Assembly: GCA_040119125.1 (NCBI GenBank)
Contig: JBEDTR010000009.1
Span: forward strand, 1 to 64,000
Source of the DNA: Pacificitalea sp040119125
GTDB taxonomy: Bacteria > Pseudomonadota > Alphaproteobacteria > Rhodobacterales > Rhodobacteraceae
Reading direction: 5' to 3'
DNA: 64,000 nucleotides
The position numbers and the translations under genes were made by a program. This document shows positions 1 through 8,851 of the stretch, piece by piece. The notes beneath the pieces are model-generated. The model made no database searches. It worked only from the letters and a program-made list of their open reading frames with translations, and had not been told where the DNA came from. Position 1 is the first letter of the stretch, and the number at the start of each line of letters is the position of its first letter.

Positions 1-1278
1 CTCGCCCCCCATGTCACACGCACCTTGATCCTCGGCCTCAACTTCGCGCCTGAGCCCATCTCGACCGCGCCTTATACAACCCGGCTTGCCCGCTATCTGG
101 CGCGGCACGGGCATCGCGTGCATGTGGTGACCGCCACCCCGTTTTTCCCCGCTTGGTCCCGGCCTAAAGACTGGCCCCGCGCGCGCTATGTCGCCCGCGA
201 TCCCGTTTTGAACCTGCGTGTCACCCATTGCCCGCATTACATCCCCCGCCATCCCACAGGGCTGCGGCGGCTTTTGCACCAGTTGAGCTTCACCTTCGCC
301 GCCACGCCGGTGATGATCGCGCAGGCCCTGCGCCATCCGCCGGACCGTGTGCTGGTAATTGCCCCGGCGCTGCTTGCCGCGCCGCTGGGCTGGCTGGCGG
401 CCCGGATCGCGGGCGCGCCTGCGTGGCTCCACCTGCAGGATCTGGAACTCGACGCCGCGCGGGCCACCGGGATCGTTGGATCGTCGCGCCTTGCGGCGTT
501 GATCGAACGCTGGGTGCTGCGCCGCTTCGACAGGATCAGCACGATCTCCGCCCCGATGTGCGCCCGCGTGGCTGCCAAGGGTGTCGCGCCACACCGTATT
601 CAGGAGCTGCGCAACTGGGCCGAACCAATGGCGTCGCCCGATCCTGACGCGATCATCGCGCTGCGCCGCAAGCTGGGCATATCCACCCCGCATGTGCTGC
701 TTTATTCCGGTGCGCTGGGCCGCAAACAGGGGTTGGAGGCGATCCCCGATCTGGCCCACAGGCTGCGGCATCGGCGTGACCTGACACTGCTGATCTGCGG
801 CGATGGTCCGATGCGCCCGATGCTCGAACAAGCGGCGCGCGAACACCCGAACCTGTGCGTGGCCCCGCTTCAGCCGCGTGAGCGGCTCAGCGCGCTGCTC
901 GGCCTTGCCACGGTGCACTTCTTGCCGCAGATCGCCGATGCCGCCGATCTTGTGCTGCCGTCGAAGCTGACCAACATGCTGGCCTCCGGGCGTCCGGTCC
1001 TCGCCACCGCTGCGCCCGGCACCGCCCTCGCCGCTGAGGTCGCGGGTTGCGGTGTGGTCGTGCCGCCCGGTGACACGGCCGCTCTGGTCGTCGCGCTCGA
1101 TCTGCTGCTGCAGGATCCTGATCGCCGCGCCGCGTTGGGGCGCGCCGGTCTGCGCGCGGCGCAAGACCGCTGGCACGCAGACACTATTCTGGCCCGCTGG
1201 CACGACGAACTTGGCAGCCTCACGCGCGGCAGTGCTCAATATCGCGCCTCTGAAAACGCCAGCGCCACGATGCCATAG
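1..1278 (+). CDS. Glycosyltransferase family 4 (WcaI-like), 5' end cut by window
   Basis: Probable GT-B glycosyltransferase adding a sugar to a lipid-linked exopolysaccharide intermediate at the inner membrane. The N-terminus reads ILGLNFAPEPIST, the usual opening of WcaI-type transferases. The C-terminal nucleotide-sugar domain contains LLYSGALGRKQGLE and LPSKLTNMLASGRPVLAT. The frame is open from base 1. A TTG at 25 could start it, but no ribosome binding site precedes that codon and relatives have a few more residues, so the true start probably lies just outside the window. Its 3' end overlaps the convergent SGNH hydrolase by 43 bp. The family call is firm; the sugar is unknown. Confidence 0.85.
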   Translation, partial: LAPHVTRTLILGLNFAPEPISTAPYTTRLARYLARHGHRVHVVTATPFFPAWSRPKDWPRARYVARDPVLNLRVTHCPHYIPRHPTGLRRLLHQLSFTFAATPVMIAQALRHPPDRVLVIAPALLAAPLGWLAARIAGAPAWLHLQDLELDAARATGIVGSSRLAALIERWVLRRFDRISTISAPMCARVAAKGVAPHRIQELRNWAEPMASPDPDAIIALRRKLGISTPHVLLYSGALGRKQGLEAIPDLAHRLRHRRDLTLLICGDGPMRPMLEQAAREHPNLCVAPLQPRERLSALLGLATVHFLPQIADAADLVLPSKLTNMLASGRPVLATAAPGTALAAEVAGCGVVVPPGDTAALVVALDLLLQDPDRRAALGRAGLRAAQDRWHADTILARWHDELGSLTRGSAQYRASENASATMP

Positions 1279-2627
1279 CCCGCATCGTTCAAATGCACCG
1301 CGTCGCTGCGCAGGGAGCGGGGCACCAGATCGTCGGCGATGTCGGCACTGTCTTCGGCGCCCCCGTCCGATGCTGCCCCCAGCGCCGCCATCAGATCGAC
1401 AAAACGGGTATCGTAGATCGCGCTCAGCTCGGCGTTAAGATCCACGATCCCCTGCCGCGCAGCCTGCGTATCCGCAGTGCTGGTCAACACTGACCCCACT
1501 AGAAAATGCCCGTGCCCGGCATGGGCGACCATGGCCGCGATATCGGATTTGACCGCTTCGGGCGCATCATGATTGTTGCGTCCGGCCCAGATCCATAGGG
1601 TCCGGGTTCCGGTGTCGCCTGCGGTATCGGGCCGCAGCGTCACCGTGCCGGGACAGGCGACCTCCGCCCCGGCCGAACTGCGGGCAAAGCTCCAGTTCCC
1701 TTGCGCATCAGTGCGCACAATCCCGGCAGCTTCGCCAATTCGGGCGCTCATCTCGCCCGCCGGGCTCCCGCTTTCGATCAGCACGTCGATGCTTTGCCCG
1801 GTCAGCGCAACGGTGATGTCCGAGACCACTCGAAGGTTGCGGATGCGGTAGCTGCCGACATGCGTATGCGCCATGAACAGAAGCGCCGTCGCTTGTGTCT
1901 CGGGACCGTCGCCCACGGTGAAGCTTAACACCTTATGTCCACCTTGCGAAAATCCTGTTGTCGCGGCCCAGCCGCCCGATGCCTGCGCGGCGCTTTCGGC
2001 ATTGACCAATCCGACCTCCAGCCACGGCGCATCGATCTCCAGATCGAATTCCACCGTGACCACAGTGCCCGCAGGCAGCGTCGCATCGAGCCATAATTGC
2101 GCCCCTGATTGCGCGGTGCCGGTGGTCGTCAGGCGAAGCGCATCGCCCTCGACCGTAACCTCCGCATGCGGTGCGACCGCGCGGCGCGGGCCCCAGCCTT
2201 GCAGCCCGTCAGTAAAATTCCACATTCGGTCGATGCGCGCCGGGATCGCGCCGGCGGGAACAGTGACGGTGATTGGCACGCCGCCCTGCCGCGCCGCGAT
2301 CTGGGTCGAGCTTTGGCCCCCGACGCCGCGATTTTCGATGTCTCGCGGCACCGTTGGCAGCCCGGCGGCTTGGGCCGGAAACGCCGCCGCCGCGCCGCTG
2401 GCCCCCGCTCCCGCCGAAAGGCTGTCTCCCCAGACGGTCACCGGTCGGTTTTGCAATGCCCAGTCTCTGCGCCGCAGACCTCCGCCAATGGCCGCAGCGC
2501 CTATTCCGATACCAAGTCCCAGCATGATGACCTCTCGTCTGTTCAGCGCACCGGCACCGCGGCCGGGCTGTTCGGACCAGAAGCATCCTCCCCAATCGTT
2601 AATATAACGCGGCGTCAGCGCGCGCAT
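1236..2627 (-). CDS. SGNH/GDSL-family hydrolase with an inserted beta-rich domain
   Basis: Predicted 463-residue exported esterase or deacetylase acting on a polysaccharide. Residues 29-51 (NRREVIML followed by a Gly/Ala-rich hydrophobic run) look like a Tat-type signal or membrane anchor. Block I is VWGDSLSAG with Ser69, block III is WAGRNNH (349-353), and block V is DAVH with Asp442 and His445. Residues about 136-270 have a jelly-roll-like beta pattern beginning WNFTDGLQGWG, lying between blocks II and III. The ATG at 2627 is chosen because GGGAGG sits just upstream; an open frame continues to 2735 without support. It overlaps the upstream acetyltransferase by 29 bp and belongs to the polysaccharide operon. 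Substrate unknown. Confidence 0.75.
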   Translation of the reverse strand: MRALTPRYINDWGGCFWSEQPGRGAGALNRREVIMLGLGIGIGAAAIGGGLRRRDWALQNRPVTVWGDSLSAGAGASGAAAAFPAQAAGLPTVPRDIENRGVGGQSSTQIAARQGGVPITVTVPAGAIPARIDRMWNFTDGLQGWGPRRAVAPHAEVTVEGDALRLTTTGTAQSGAQLWLDATLPAGTVVTVEFDLEIDAPWLEVGLVNAESAAQASGGWAATTGFSQGGHKVLSFTVGDGPETQATALLFMAHTHVGSYRIRNLRVVSDITVALTGQSIDVLIESGSPAGEMSARIGEAAGIVRTDAQGNWSFARSSAGAEVACPGTVTLRPDTAGDTGTRTLWIWAGRNNHDAPEAVKSDIAAMVAHAGHGHFLVGSVLTSTADTQAARQGIVDLNAELSAIYDTRFVDLMAALGAASDGGAEDSADIADDLVPRSLRSDAVHLNDAGYGIVALAFSEARY

Positions 2628-3225
2628 TGCCACCCTCCCGCTCGGGACGCCCCGCCACATCGGGTGCAACATGCAGGCTGCGCTGGCCAATCGGGCGCGC
2701 CGGGTTGCCCGCAACCACTTGCCATGGCGGCACATTTCGCATCGTTACCGCGCGCGCTGCGACGACGGCGCCATGCGCTACGCTGACACCCGGACCCACA
2801 AAGGCCTCAGCCGCGATCCACGCCCGTGGCGCGATTCGGATCGGCGCTGTGATCAACCGAAACGCGGGATCGTCCAGCCGGTGCGACCCGGTGCATAAAT
2901 GCGCGCGCTGCGACACCACTGCCTGCGCGCCGATATCGATCCGGTCCATGCAATACAGCCACGCGCCGCGCCCAATCAACGCCTCGGCCCCGATGCTTAG
3001 ATTGGCGGGCCGCCAGATACGGACCGATCCATGCAGGCGCGCGCTCCATGCGATATCTGCTCCGAACAGCCGCAGGATTGCGATCCTCCAGCGGTGCAGC
3101 GGGGCGGGCGTCCATGCCGCGACCAGCGTCCATGTCACACAGAATACCGCGCGTCCCAGCCGGTTACGCAGGCTGAAACTTGGCGCGCCACTGGCAACAT
3201 TGCCACCGGTCAGGCCAGTGCCCAT
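2599..3225 (-). CDS. WcaF-like left-handed beta-helix acetyltransferase
   Basis: A 208-residue hexapeptide-repeat acyltransferase, probably O-acetylating an exopolysaccharide sugar. The N-terminal part RLGRAVFCVTWTLV is typical of the colanic-acid WcaF group. Imperfect hexapeptide repeats run from about residue 60 to 170 (LSIGAEALIGRGAWL, IDIGAQAVVSQRAHL). The acceptor-site region CTGSHRLDDP and the closing VVAGNPARPIG match the family. GGGAGG precedes the ATG. The 5' end overlaps the upstream glycosyltransferase by 16 bp and the 3' end overlaps the SGNH hydrolase gene, implying coupled translation. Donor is presumably acetyl-CoA; acceptor unknown. Confidence 0.82.
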   Translation of the reverse strand: MGTGLTGGNVASGAPSFSLRNRLGRAVFCVTWTLVAAWTPAPLHRWRIAILRLFGADIAWSARLHGSVRIWRPANLSIGAEALIGRGAWLYCMDRIDIGAQAVVSQRAHLCTGSHRLDDPAFRLITAPIRIAPRAWIAAEAFVGPGVSVAHGAVVAARAVTMRNVPPWQVVAGNPARPIGQRSLHVAPDVAGRPEREGGNARADAALY

Positions 3226-4379
3226 TGGCGGTCCTCCCGGCGGATCTGGGACAGAACTTCGGCCAGCGCGGTCGCCGCTGCCTCGATGGTGAAATCGCTG
3301 GCGTGCAGCCGCTCTGCCGCCGCAGCCATCCGGGCACGGCTGGGCGGGTCAACGGCGCCCCATCTCTGAAGCAGCCGCGCAATGCCCTCCGCATCGTCTC
3401 GCTCGATCAGCCCCGCCCCGGCAGATGCAATCCGGGGGGCGATGTTGACAGCATGGGTGGTCAGAACCGGCGTTGCGCAGGCCATTGCCTCGGCCAGAAC
3501 GATGCCGAAATTCTCACCATGTGACGGCAGACACAGGGCATCCGCCCCTAACAGCGCGCCCCATTTGGACGCGCCCGCCAGCGCTCCGGGGAAGTGCACC
3601 CGCCGATTGACCCCAGCCTCCCGCGCCAGATGTCGCAGGCCCGGCACCATCGCGTTTGGGTCCGGTCCAGCCAGCACCAATTGCAGCGCCGGTTGCCGCG
3701 CGGCGAGGCTGGCAAAGGCCGGGATCAGCAGGTCCAGACCCTTTTTCGGGTGAAACCGTGACAGAAACAGCAGGTAGGGACGGTCTGGCATGGTCACCCG
3801 CGCGGCAAAGGCCTGAGGCCCCTCCATCCGTTCCCGCGGCGTCGGACGGGCCGCGCCGTAACGCAGGATATGGGGATGGATCTTGGTCTGTCCGAAGGCC
3901 GCGCGCGCCGCGTCGGCTTCGCCGGGGGAGGTGAACAGAACCCGCGCGGCGCCCTCCATCACCTCAGCCTGTGCTGCCCACCATATCACTTGTTTCGCCA
4001 GATACCGCAGCGGCGCGGCGCGGCGAAACCACGGGTCGAGCATACCATGGGTGAACACGACATAAGGCAGGCCGCAGGCCCGCGCCGCCCGCCCGCCGCC
4101 GATCACCGCGTGGTTCCACAGCCCGTGGATGACGCAGGCATCAAATCGCGCGGCATTGGCGGTGATCCATTGCGCCAATTTCGGGGTATAGCCATAGCGC
4201 CCGAGGCCGGGGCCAAGCGGATGTAGCATCAAGGGAAAACCCGACATCGGGCCGGGATCGAGACTGATCACCTCGGTTTGGTGGCCTTGTGCGGCGTGGC
4301 AGGCGGCAGAGCGCAGCAGCCCTTCGACCGGGCCGCCCTGATCGGGATGCACACTGTGAATAACCCGCAATATCCGCAT
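3210..4379 (-). CDS. Glycosyltransferase family 4, exopolysaccharide
   Basis: A 389-residue GT-B glycosyltransferase. The N-terminal acceptor domain starts MRILRVIHSVHPDQGGP; the C-terminal domain has FLSRFHPKKGLDLLI and HGENFGIVLAEAM, the E-x7-E motif of GT4 retaining enzymes that contacts the nucleotide sugar. The start codon shares one base with the stop of the flippase (TGATG), a classic coupling arrangement. It sits between the flippase and an acetyltransferase, so it probably builds the same repeat unit. Length is normal for GT4. Sugar specificity cannot be read from the sequence. Confidence 0.88.
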   Translation of the reverse strand: MRILRVIHSVHPDQGGPVEGLLRSAACHAAQGHQTEVISLDPGPMSGFPLMLHPLGPGLGRYGYTPKLAQWITANAARFDACVIHGLWNHAVIGGGRAARACGLPYVVFTHGMLDPWFRRAAPLRYLAKQVIWWAAQAEVMEGAARVLFTSPGEADAARAAFGQTKIHPHILRYGAARPTPRERMEGPQAFAARVTMPDRPYLLFLSRFHPKKGLDLLIPAFASLAARQPALQLVLAGPDPNAMVPGLRHLAREAGVNRRVHFPGALAGASKWGALLGADALCLPSHGENFGIVLAEAMACATPVLTTHAVNIAPRIASAGAGLIERDDAEGIARLLQRWGAVDPPSRARMAAAAERLHASDFTIEAAATALAEVLSQIRREDRQWALA

Positions 4380-5668
4380 CAGATCAATCTCCTGTCATGA
4401 AGGGGGGCGGTGCGATCGCTTAACGCGGCGGCGCAGATAAGCGCATGCGCCAACGCCACCCCACAGCCCAGCGCAAGCGGTGGCGCGATCAGCGTCGCCA
4501 GCACAGACCCCATGCCGAGCCCCGTCGCAGCGGCCAGTGGTGCGAATGCTGCAATACGGGCATGGCGATTGCGCGCGGCACGCGGCGCAAGGCAGGCGCT
4601 CCACCCCATTTCCAGCAAAACCGCACCGCCGATGGCGGTCAGCAGCCAGATCTGCGCGGTCACGGCGCCTCCGGAAAACCAGTGGATCAGCCATGGCCCC
4701 GCGCTGACGAGGACCACCGCATAGGCCAACCCACCAAAGCCGATCAGGGTCTGATGCAGGCGAAACAGAGCCTTTATGCGCGGTTGCCGTCCCGCCCCGA
4801 ACGCATAGCTGTATTCCGGCATCAGCGCGTGGTTCACCAGCGTCGCAGCGGTGGTGCCGGCGCGGGCAACGGTGCGCGTCACAGCATAGAGCGCCACGCC
4901 CGGCGGACCGCTCATCGCCCCAAGGATCAGCGGTGGCGCATGTAGCAAACCCGCATGTGCCAAAGGGATAAGCATGTAGGACAACGCCGGAGGGGCAAGC
5001 TGTCGCAGCCGGTCCCGGCTTGCATGGTGCACTCCGGCGCGCAGCCACGGCGCGAGACGGCGCAGGCGCATCCAGAGCAGCCCGCAGGCAAGCATCCGCA
5101 CCACGCAGGCCGCAGCGGCGGCGGCGGCCAAACCGTGACCGACCAGCGCGACGATCACGACGGCTGTGCCCTCCGCAATGCGGACAGCGGCGGCGGCGGA
5201 GATTTCCTCCGCCGGACGACCCAAGCCGCGCAGCCCGGCGCAACCCAGCAGGAACATCTGGCTCAGCCCAGCCGTAAGCGCCAACCAGCCAATCGCCCAT
5301 GCCACCTCATGGCTCCGGATCGGGCCCAGTGTCAGCCATTCACCCTGTAATGACAGGGCGATCCCGCCACTGACACCGAGGGCGAGGATCGTAAGGCTGA
5401 GCAACAGCAGCGCCAGAATAGTTTGATAGCTTTTGAGCGCACCGGATCGGTCGCCCTGCGCCAGCCGCAGCGCGAGGTCGTTTTTCGCCACGAAGGTGAA
5501 GCCCAAATCCGACAGTGCCAGCATCCCGCTGAGCGCGGTCAGCATCGCCCAGGCGCCGAACCCGTCGATCCCCCATGCCGCAATCAGCAGCGGCACGGTC
5601 GCCAGCTGCACCAAAAGCAGCCCGCCTTGCCCGCCAGCTTGGGCCAGCATGTTGTGGCGCAGGCTCAC
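4379..5668 (-). CDS. Polysaccharide flippase (Wzx/MATE-like membrane protein)
   Basis: A 429-residue membrane protein with about 12 hydrophobic segments, similar to polysaccharide export flippases that move lipid-linked repeat units across the inner membrane. The opening MLAQAGGQGGLLLVQL and repeated Gly/Ala-rich helices fit the family. A GTG at 5668 overlaps the polymerase stop codon as GTGA, making it a better start than the internal ATG at 5650. The same frame stays open up to 6811, but that part lies opposite the coding frame of the polymerase gene and encodes an Arg-rich non-protein-like sequence. Order polymerase-flippase-glycosyltransferase supports a Wzx/Wzy-type pathway. Confidence 0.8.
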   Translation of the reverse strand: MSLRHNMLAQAGGQGGLLLVQLATVPLLIAAWGIDGFGAWAMLTALSGMLALSDLGFTFVAKNDLALRLAQGDRSGALKSYQTILALLLLSLTILALGVSGGIALSLQGEWLTLGPIRSHEVAWAIGWLALTAGLSQMFLLGCAGLRGLGRPAEEISAAAAVRIAEGTAVVIVALVGHGLAAAAAAACVVRMLACGLLWMRLRRLAPWLRAGVHHASRDRLRQLAPPALSYMLIPLAHAGLLHAPPLILGAMSGPPGVALYAVTRTVARAGTTAATLVNHALMPEYSYAFGAGRQPRIKALFRLHQTLIGFGGLAYAVVLVSAGPWLIHWFSGGAVTAQIWLLTAIGGAVLLEMGWSACLAPRAARNRHARIAAFAPLAAATGLGMGSVLATLIAPPLALGCGVALAHALICAAALSDRTAPLHDRRLI

Positions 5669-7161
5669 GGGCGCGATCTCGGCGTTACGACAAACACCCG
5701 GCTCACCAGCCAGCATGCCAGCCACGCCAGCACCGCGTGGCGCAGCGCAAAGACCACCGCAGCGTCCAGCGTCGTCTCCGCCAAAATCCATGTGATGCAG
5801 CAGGCGGTATACCCGGCCAGCCCACGCCGCAGATCGCCGAACCCGACATCCAGCAGCAGCGCGATCGGCAACATCACGACGAATACCAGCGGCAGCACCG
5901 CCCATGGCCCGCCTATGGCCAAGGCGCTTGCCGCCAGCCCCAGAACCGGACGCGCCGCATTGCCGTGGATGCGGATGCCGTAATCCCATGCGATCAGATC
6001 CGCCCCCGTGGCGGCGCTTTTGGCGATCAGCATCGACGGCAGAACGCCTTCGGCGACTTCGCGCAGGAACGGGGCAGGGCCGATGACATGGCTTTGCGCG
6101 ACGCCGCGTAGCACCTGATCCATCGGCAGGATGAGCGCGAACCGGTCCAGATTGGCGCTGACCGGATAGATGTAGCTGCCGCCTTCGCGGTACGCGTAGG
6201 AGAAGCTCGCCGCGATGCGCGCGTCTTCCGCCCTCAGCATGCGCGGGTCGAACCCGGCTTCGGTCAGGATTGTCCACGCCGCCGCGATCCGCCCGCCCAG
6301 CCCAAGGTCCAGAAAATCGGCTCGCATGATGTGCACCACTGGCCCGACATAAAGCAGCAGCACCGCCCCCACTGTCAGAACGCCCAGCATCCGCGCGGGT
6401 GACGGGCGCAGCCGCAGCGCCACGGCACCCATGGCCAGCACGATCAGTGCTTCGCCCAATTCCTTTTTGGTGTTGGCGATCAGGGTCATGCCGAGCATCA
6501 GCGCCAATGCCGCCAGCAGCCAGAGCCGGGCGCGCGGCACTCGGTGCCCGGCGGCCAGCAGCACGCCTGCCGCCAGCGCCATCACCAGCAGCACCGAAAA
6601 CGTCCCGAACCCGCCAAAGCCGCTTCCCTGATCCACGACGCCATTGATCAGGCGCGGTCTGAGCAGCACATGTGCCAGCGAAAACCCGATGCCGAGCGCC
6701 AGTAAGGGCAGAAATGCCCGGCGCAACAAAATAGGATCGGAGAGCCGCAGGGTCATCGGCGGCGCGGGCATGCGCGCGGCAAGGAACCCGGCGATCCGCA
6801 CCGCCGCCCAAAGCCCCAGATGCCCCATCAGCAGCAGGGTCGCTGCGGCATCGGCATGGCCCAAATTGCTTTGCAGGGATTGCCCCAGCCCGGCCTTGAT
6901 GATCAGCGCCAGCGTGCCTCCGTAAAGGCCCGCATAGAACAGCACCGCATCACCGGGCCAGATCCGGTCCCGCAGCAGCGCCGCGCAACCGTTGAGCGAG
7001 ATTACCGTCAGCGCGATCAGCGGCCAAAGCGCGGAGCCAAGCCCCAGATGCACGGCCGCCAGCGCCAGATGCAGCAGCCCCAGCACCCACGCCACCGTGC
7101 CGCGCAGGGGCGCGGTGCCGGGCGGATGGGGCGCGGTGGGAATGGCGTGTGACGCGGGCAT
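5665..7161 (-). CDS. Multi-pass membrane protein, probable polysaccharide polymerase (Wzy-like)
   Basis: A 498-residue integral membrane protein with roughly 10-12 hydrophobic segments and one larger loop (about residues 290-400, containing SYAYREGGSYIYPV). Polymerases and ligases of the Wzy/WaaL type have this shape but are too divergent for a confident call by eye. It is first in the minus-strand polysaccharide operon and is coupled to the flippase by a GTGA overlap. AGGAG lies five bases before the ATG. Role in joining repeat units is inferred from context; another polysaccharide membrane function is possible. Confidence 0.65.
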   Translation of the reverse strand: MPASHAIPTAPHPPGTAPLRGTVAWVLGLLHLALAAVHLGLGSALWPLIALTVISLNGCAALLRDRIWPGDAVLFYAGLYGGTLALIIKAGLGQSLQSNLGHADAAATLLLMGHLGLWAAVRIAGFLAARMPAPPMTLRLSDPILLRRAFLPLLALGIGFSLAHVLLRPRLINGVVDQGSGFGGFGTFSVLLVMALAAGVLLAAGHRVPRARLWLLAALALMLGMTLIANTKKELGEALIVLAMGAVALRLRPSPARMLGVLTVGAVLLLYVGPVVHIMRADFLDLGLGGRIAAAWTILTEAGFDPRMLRAEDARIAASFSYAYREGGSYIYPVSANLDRFALILPMDQVLRGVAQSHVIGPAPFLREVAEGVLPSMLIAKSAATGADLIAWDYGIRIHGNAARPVLGLAASALAIGGPWAVLPLVFVVMLPIALLLDVGFGDLRRGLAGYTACCITWILAETTLDAAVVFALRHAVLAWLACWLVSRVFVVTPRSRP

Positions 7162-7321
7162 CGGCGGCTCCTGAACGCGGGCTCCGGTCCAGTTAGGCGG
7201 GCTTTAGTTAACAAATCGTTTGGATAAGCCGCAGGGGGAGGGATGGCAGGGGCGGGCACATGCTCTTGACCCGTGAGACGAAAACGGCAACACGCGACAG
7301 ACCCCAGCGCCGGAGCCCGCC

Positions 7322-7684
7322 ATGCCCTCGAAGAAACCCGCCCCCGATGTCTTTACCCTGTTGGTGGAGCTGGGCCGTAAGGCCGGTGATGGTCTGCCCA
7401 AGAAAGCCATCGGCGCGGGGCTGCTGTGCTTTGCCTCGGGCCGCGATGAGGCCGAAGCGGTGCGCGAGACCGTCGCGATCCTGAAACAGGCCGATATGGC
7501 GCCGCTCGACGTGACGGGCTACGGCACTTTGTCGGAGCGTCAGCAGATGGGGCACGAGATTTCCGACGATGAACGCGCGCTGATGCAGCAGGCTATGGAC
7601 GAGAATTCGGTCATCGTGGCACAGATGACGCCGTTCTTTGCCGCCAAGGAGCGTGACGCGTTTCTGGGCGAGGATGACGCCTGA
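7322..7684 (+). CDS. Conserved hypothetical protein, 120 residues
   Basis: Small soluble acidic protein without signal peptide or membrane segment. It contains a Gly/Lys-rich N-terminal part (ELGRKAGDGLPKKAIG), a middle with FASGRDEAEAVRET and a helical acidic C-terminus ending FLGEDDA. I do not recognise a characterised family. It lies 15 bp upstream of dapE on the same strand, so the two are probably cotranscribed, but nothing links it to lysine synthesis. Codon use matches neighbouring genes, supporting a real gene. Confidence 0.72.
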   Translation: MPSKKPAPDVFTLLVELGRKAGDGLPKKAIGAGLLCFASGRDEAEAVRETVAILKQADMAPLDVTGYGTLSERQQMGHEISDDERALMQQAMDENSVIVAQMTPFFAAKERDAFLGEDDA

Positions 7685-7699
7685 GCCGAAAGGATTCCC

Positions 7700-8851
7700 A
7701 TGTCGCATGAGCCCACCGATCCCGTCGCCTTGACCGCTGCGCTGGTCCGATGCCCGTCCGTCACACCGGAGGAGGGCGGCGCGCTGCAGTTGCTCGAGCA
7801 GCTCTTGAGCGAGGCCGGGTTCACCTGCACCCGCGTCGATCGCAACGGAACCCCGAACCTGTTCGCCCGATGGGGGGCGAAGGGCCATGCTCGCAGCTTT
7901 GGCTTTAACGGGCATACGGATGTGGTTCCGGTGGGCGATGCGGCGGCCTGGACCGTCGATCCCTTCGGTGCGGAGATCCGCGATGGGATGCTGTGGGGCC
8001 GGGGCGCGACGGACATGAAATCCGGCGTCGCGGCCTTTGCCGCCGCCGCCGTGGACTTTGTCCGCGACACGCCGCCCGAGGGCGCGATCATTCTGGCAAT
8101 CACCGGGGATGAGGAAGGCCCGGCCCGTGACGGCACGCGGGCTCTGCTTGACTGGATGACGGCGCAAGACGAGGCCATGAGCGCCTGTCTGGTCGGAGAG
8201 CCGACCTGCCCTGAGGAAATGGGCGAGATGATGAAGATCGGACGCCGTGGCTCCATCAGCGGGTTCTTTACCGCGATCGGGGTGCAGGGGCATGTCGCCT
8301 ATCCGCACCGGGCGCGGAACCCGGCGCATGCAATGGTGTCGCTTCTACACCGCCTGTCCGCCACGCCGCTGGACGAGGGCACGGATCACTTCGACGCTTC
8401 GACAGTGCAGGTCACCACCATCGACATTGGCAATCCGGCGACCAATGTGGTGCCTGCCAATTGCCGCGCCGTGATGAACATACGGTTCAACGATCTGCAC
8501 AGCGGTGCGTCGCTCACCGCATGGATGGAAGAGGCCGCCGCCGAAATCGAGGCCGAAACCGGCGTGCAGATCGCGGTGGAAGCCCGCGTGTCGGGCGAGG
8601 CATTCCTGACCCCGCCGGGGCCGCTATCCGATCTGGTCGCCGGCGCGGTGGAGGCCGTGACCGGGCGCGCGCCTGTCTTGTCGACCTCGGGCGGCACGTC
8701 GGACGCACGTTTCGTCAAGGATCACTGCCCGGTGGTGGAATTCGGACTTGTCGGCACGTCCATGCATCAGGGCGATGAACGCGTCGCAGTCGATCAGATC
8801 CCGATGCTGAAAGCGGTCTATGCCCGCATCCTGAAAGATTATTTCACGTGA
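7700..8851 (+). CDS. dapE: Succinyl-diaminopimelate desuccinylase
   Basis: DapE hydrolyses N-succinyl-LL-2,6-diaminopimelate to LL-diaminopimelate and succinate in lysine and peptidoglycan precursor synthesis. The 383-residue protein has the M20 metallopeptidase metal site motifs: FNGHTDVVPVG (His and Asp ligands), WGRGATDMKSG, and TGDEEGPARDGT (Glu-Glu). The dimerisation domain includes HVAYPHRARNP, and STSGGTSDARF near the C-terminus is typical of DapE. AAAGGA precedes the ATG. The stop overlaps the GTG of the next gene as GTGA. dapD and a DapC-like aminotransferase are elsewhere in this window. Confidence 0.95.
   Translation: MSHEPTDPVALTAALVRCPSVTPEEGGALQLLEQLLSEAGFTCTRVDRNGTPNLFARWGAKGHARSFGFNGHTDVVPVGDAAAWTVDPFGAEIRDGMLWGRGATDMKSGVAAFAAAAVDFVRDTPPEGAIILAITGDEEGPARDGTRALLDWMTAQDEAMSACLVGEPTCPEEMGEMMKIGRRGSISGFFTAIGVQGHVAYPHRARNPAHAMVSLLHRLSATPLDEGTDHFDASTVQVTTIDIGNPATNVVPANCRAVMNIRFNDLHSGASLTAWMEEAAAEIEAETGVQIAVEARVSGEAFLTPPGPLSDLVAGAVEAVTGRAPVLSTSGGTSDARFVKDHCPVVEFGLVGTSMHQGDERVAVDQIPMLKAVYARILKDYFT

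Noticed and set aside
5669..6811. Open frame upstream of the flippase that would make an 810-residue protein
   Set aside because: It lies opposite or within the polymerase gene, is Arg/Gly-rich without domain character, and the GTG at 5668 couples to the polymerase stop.
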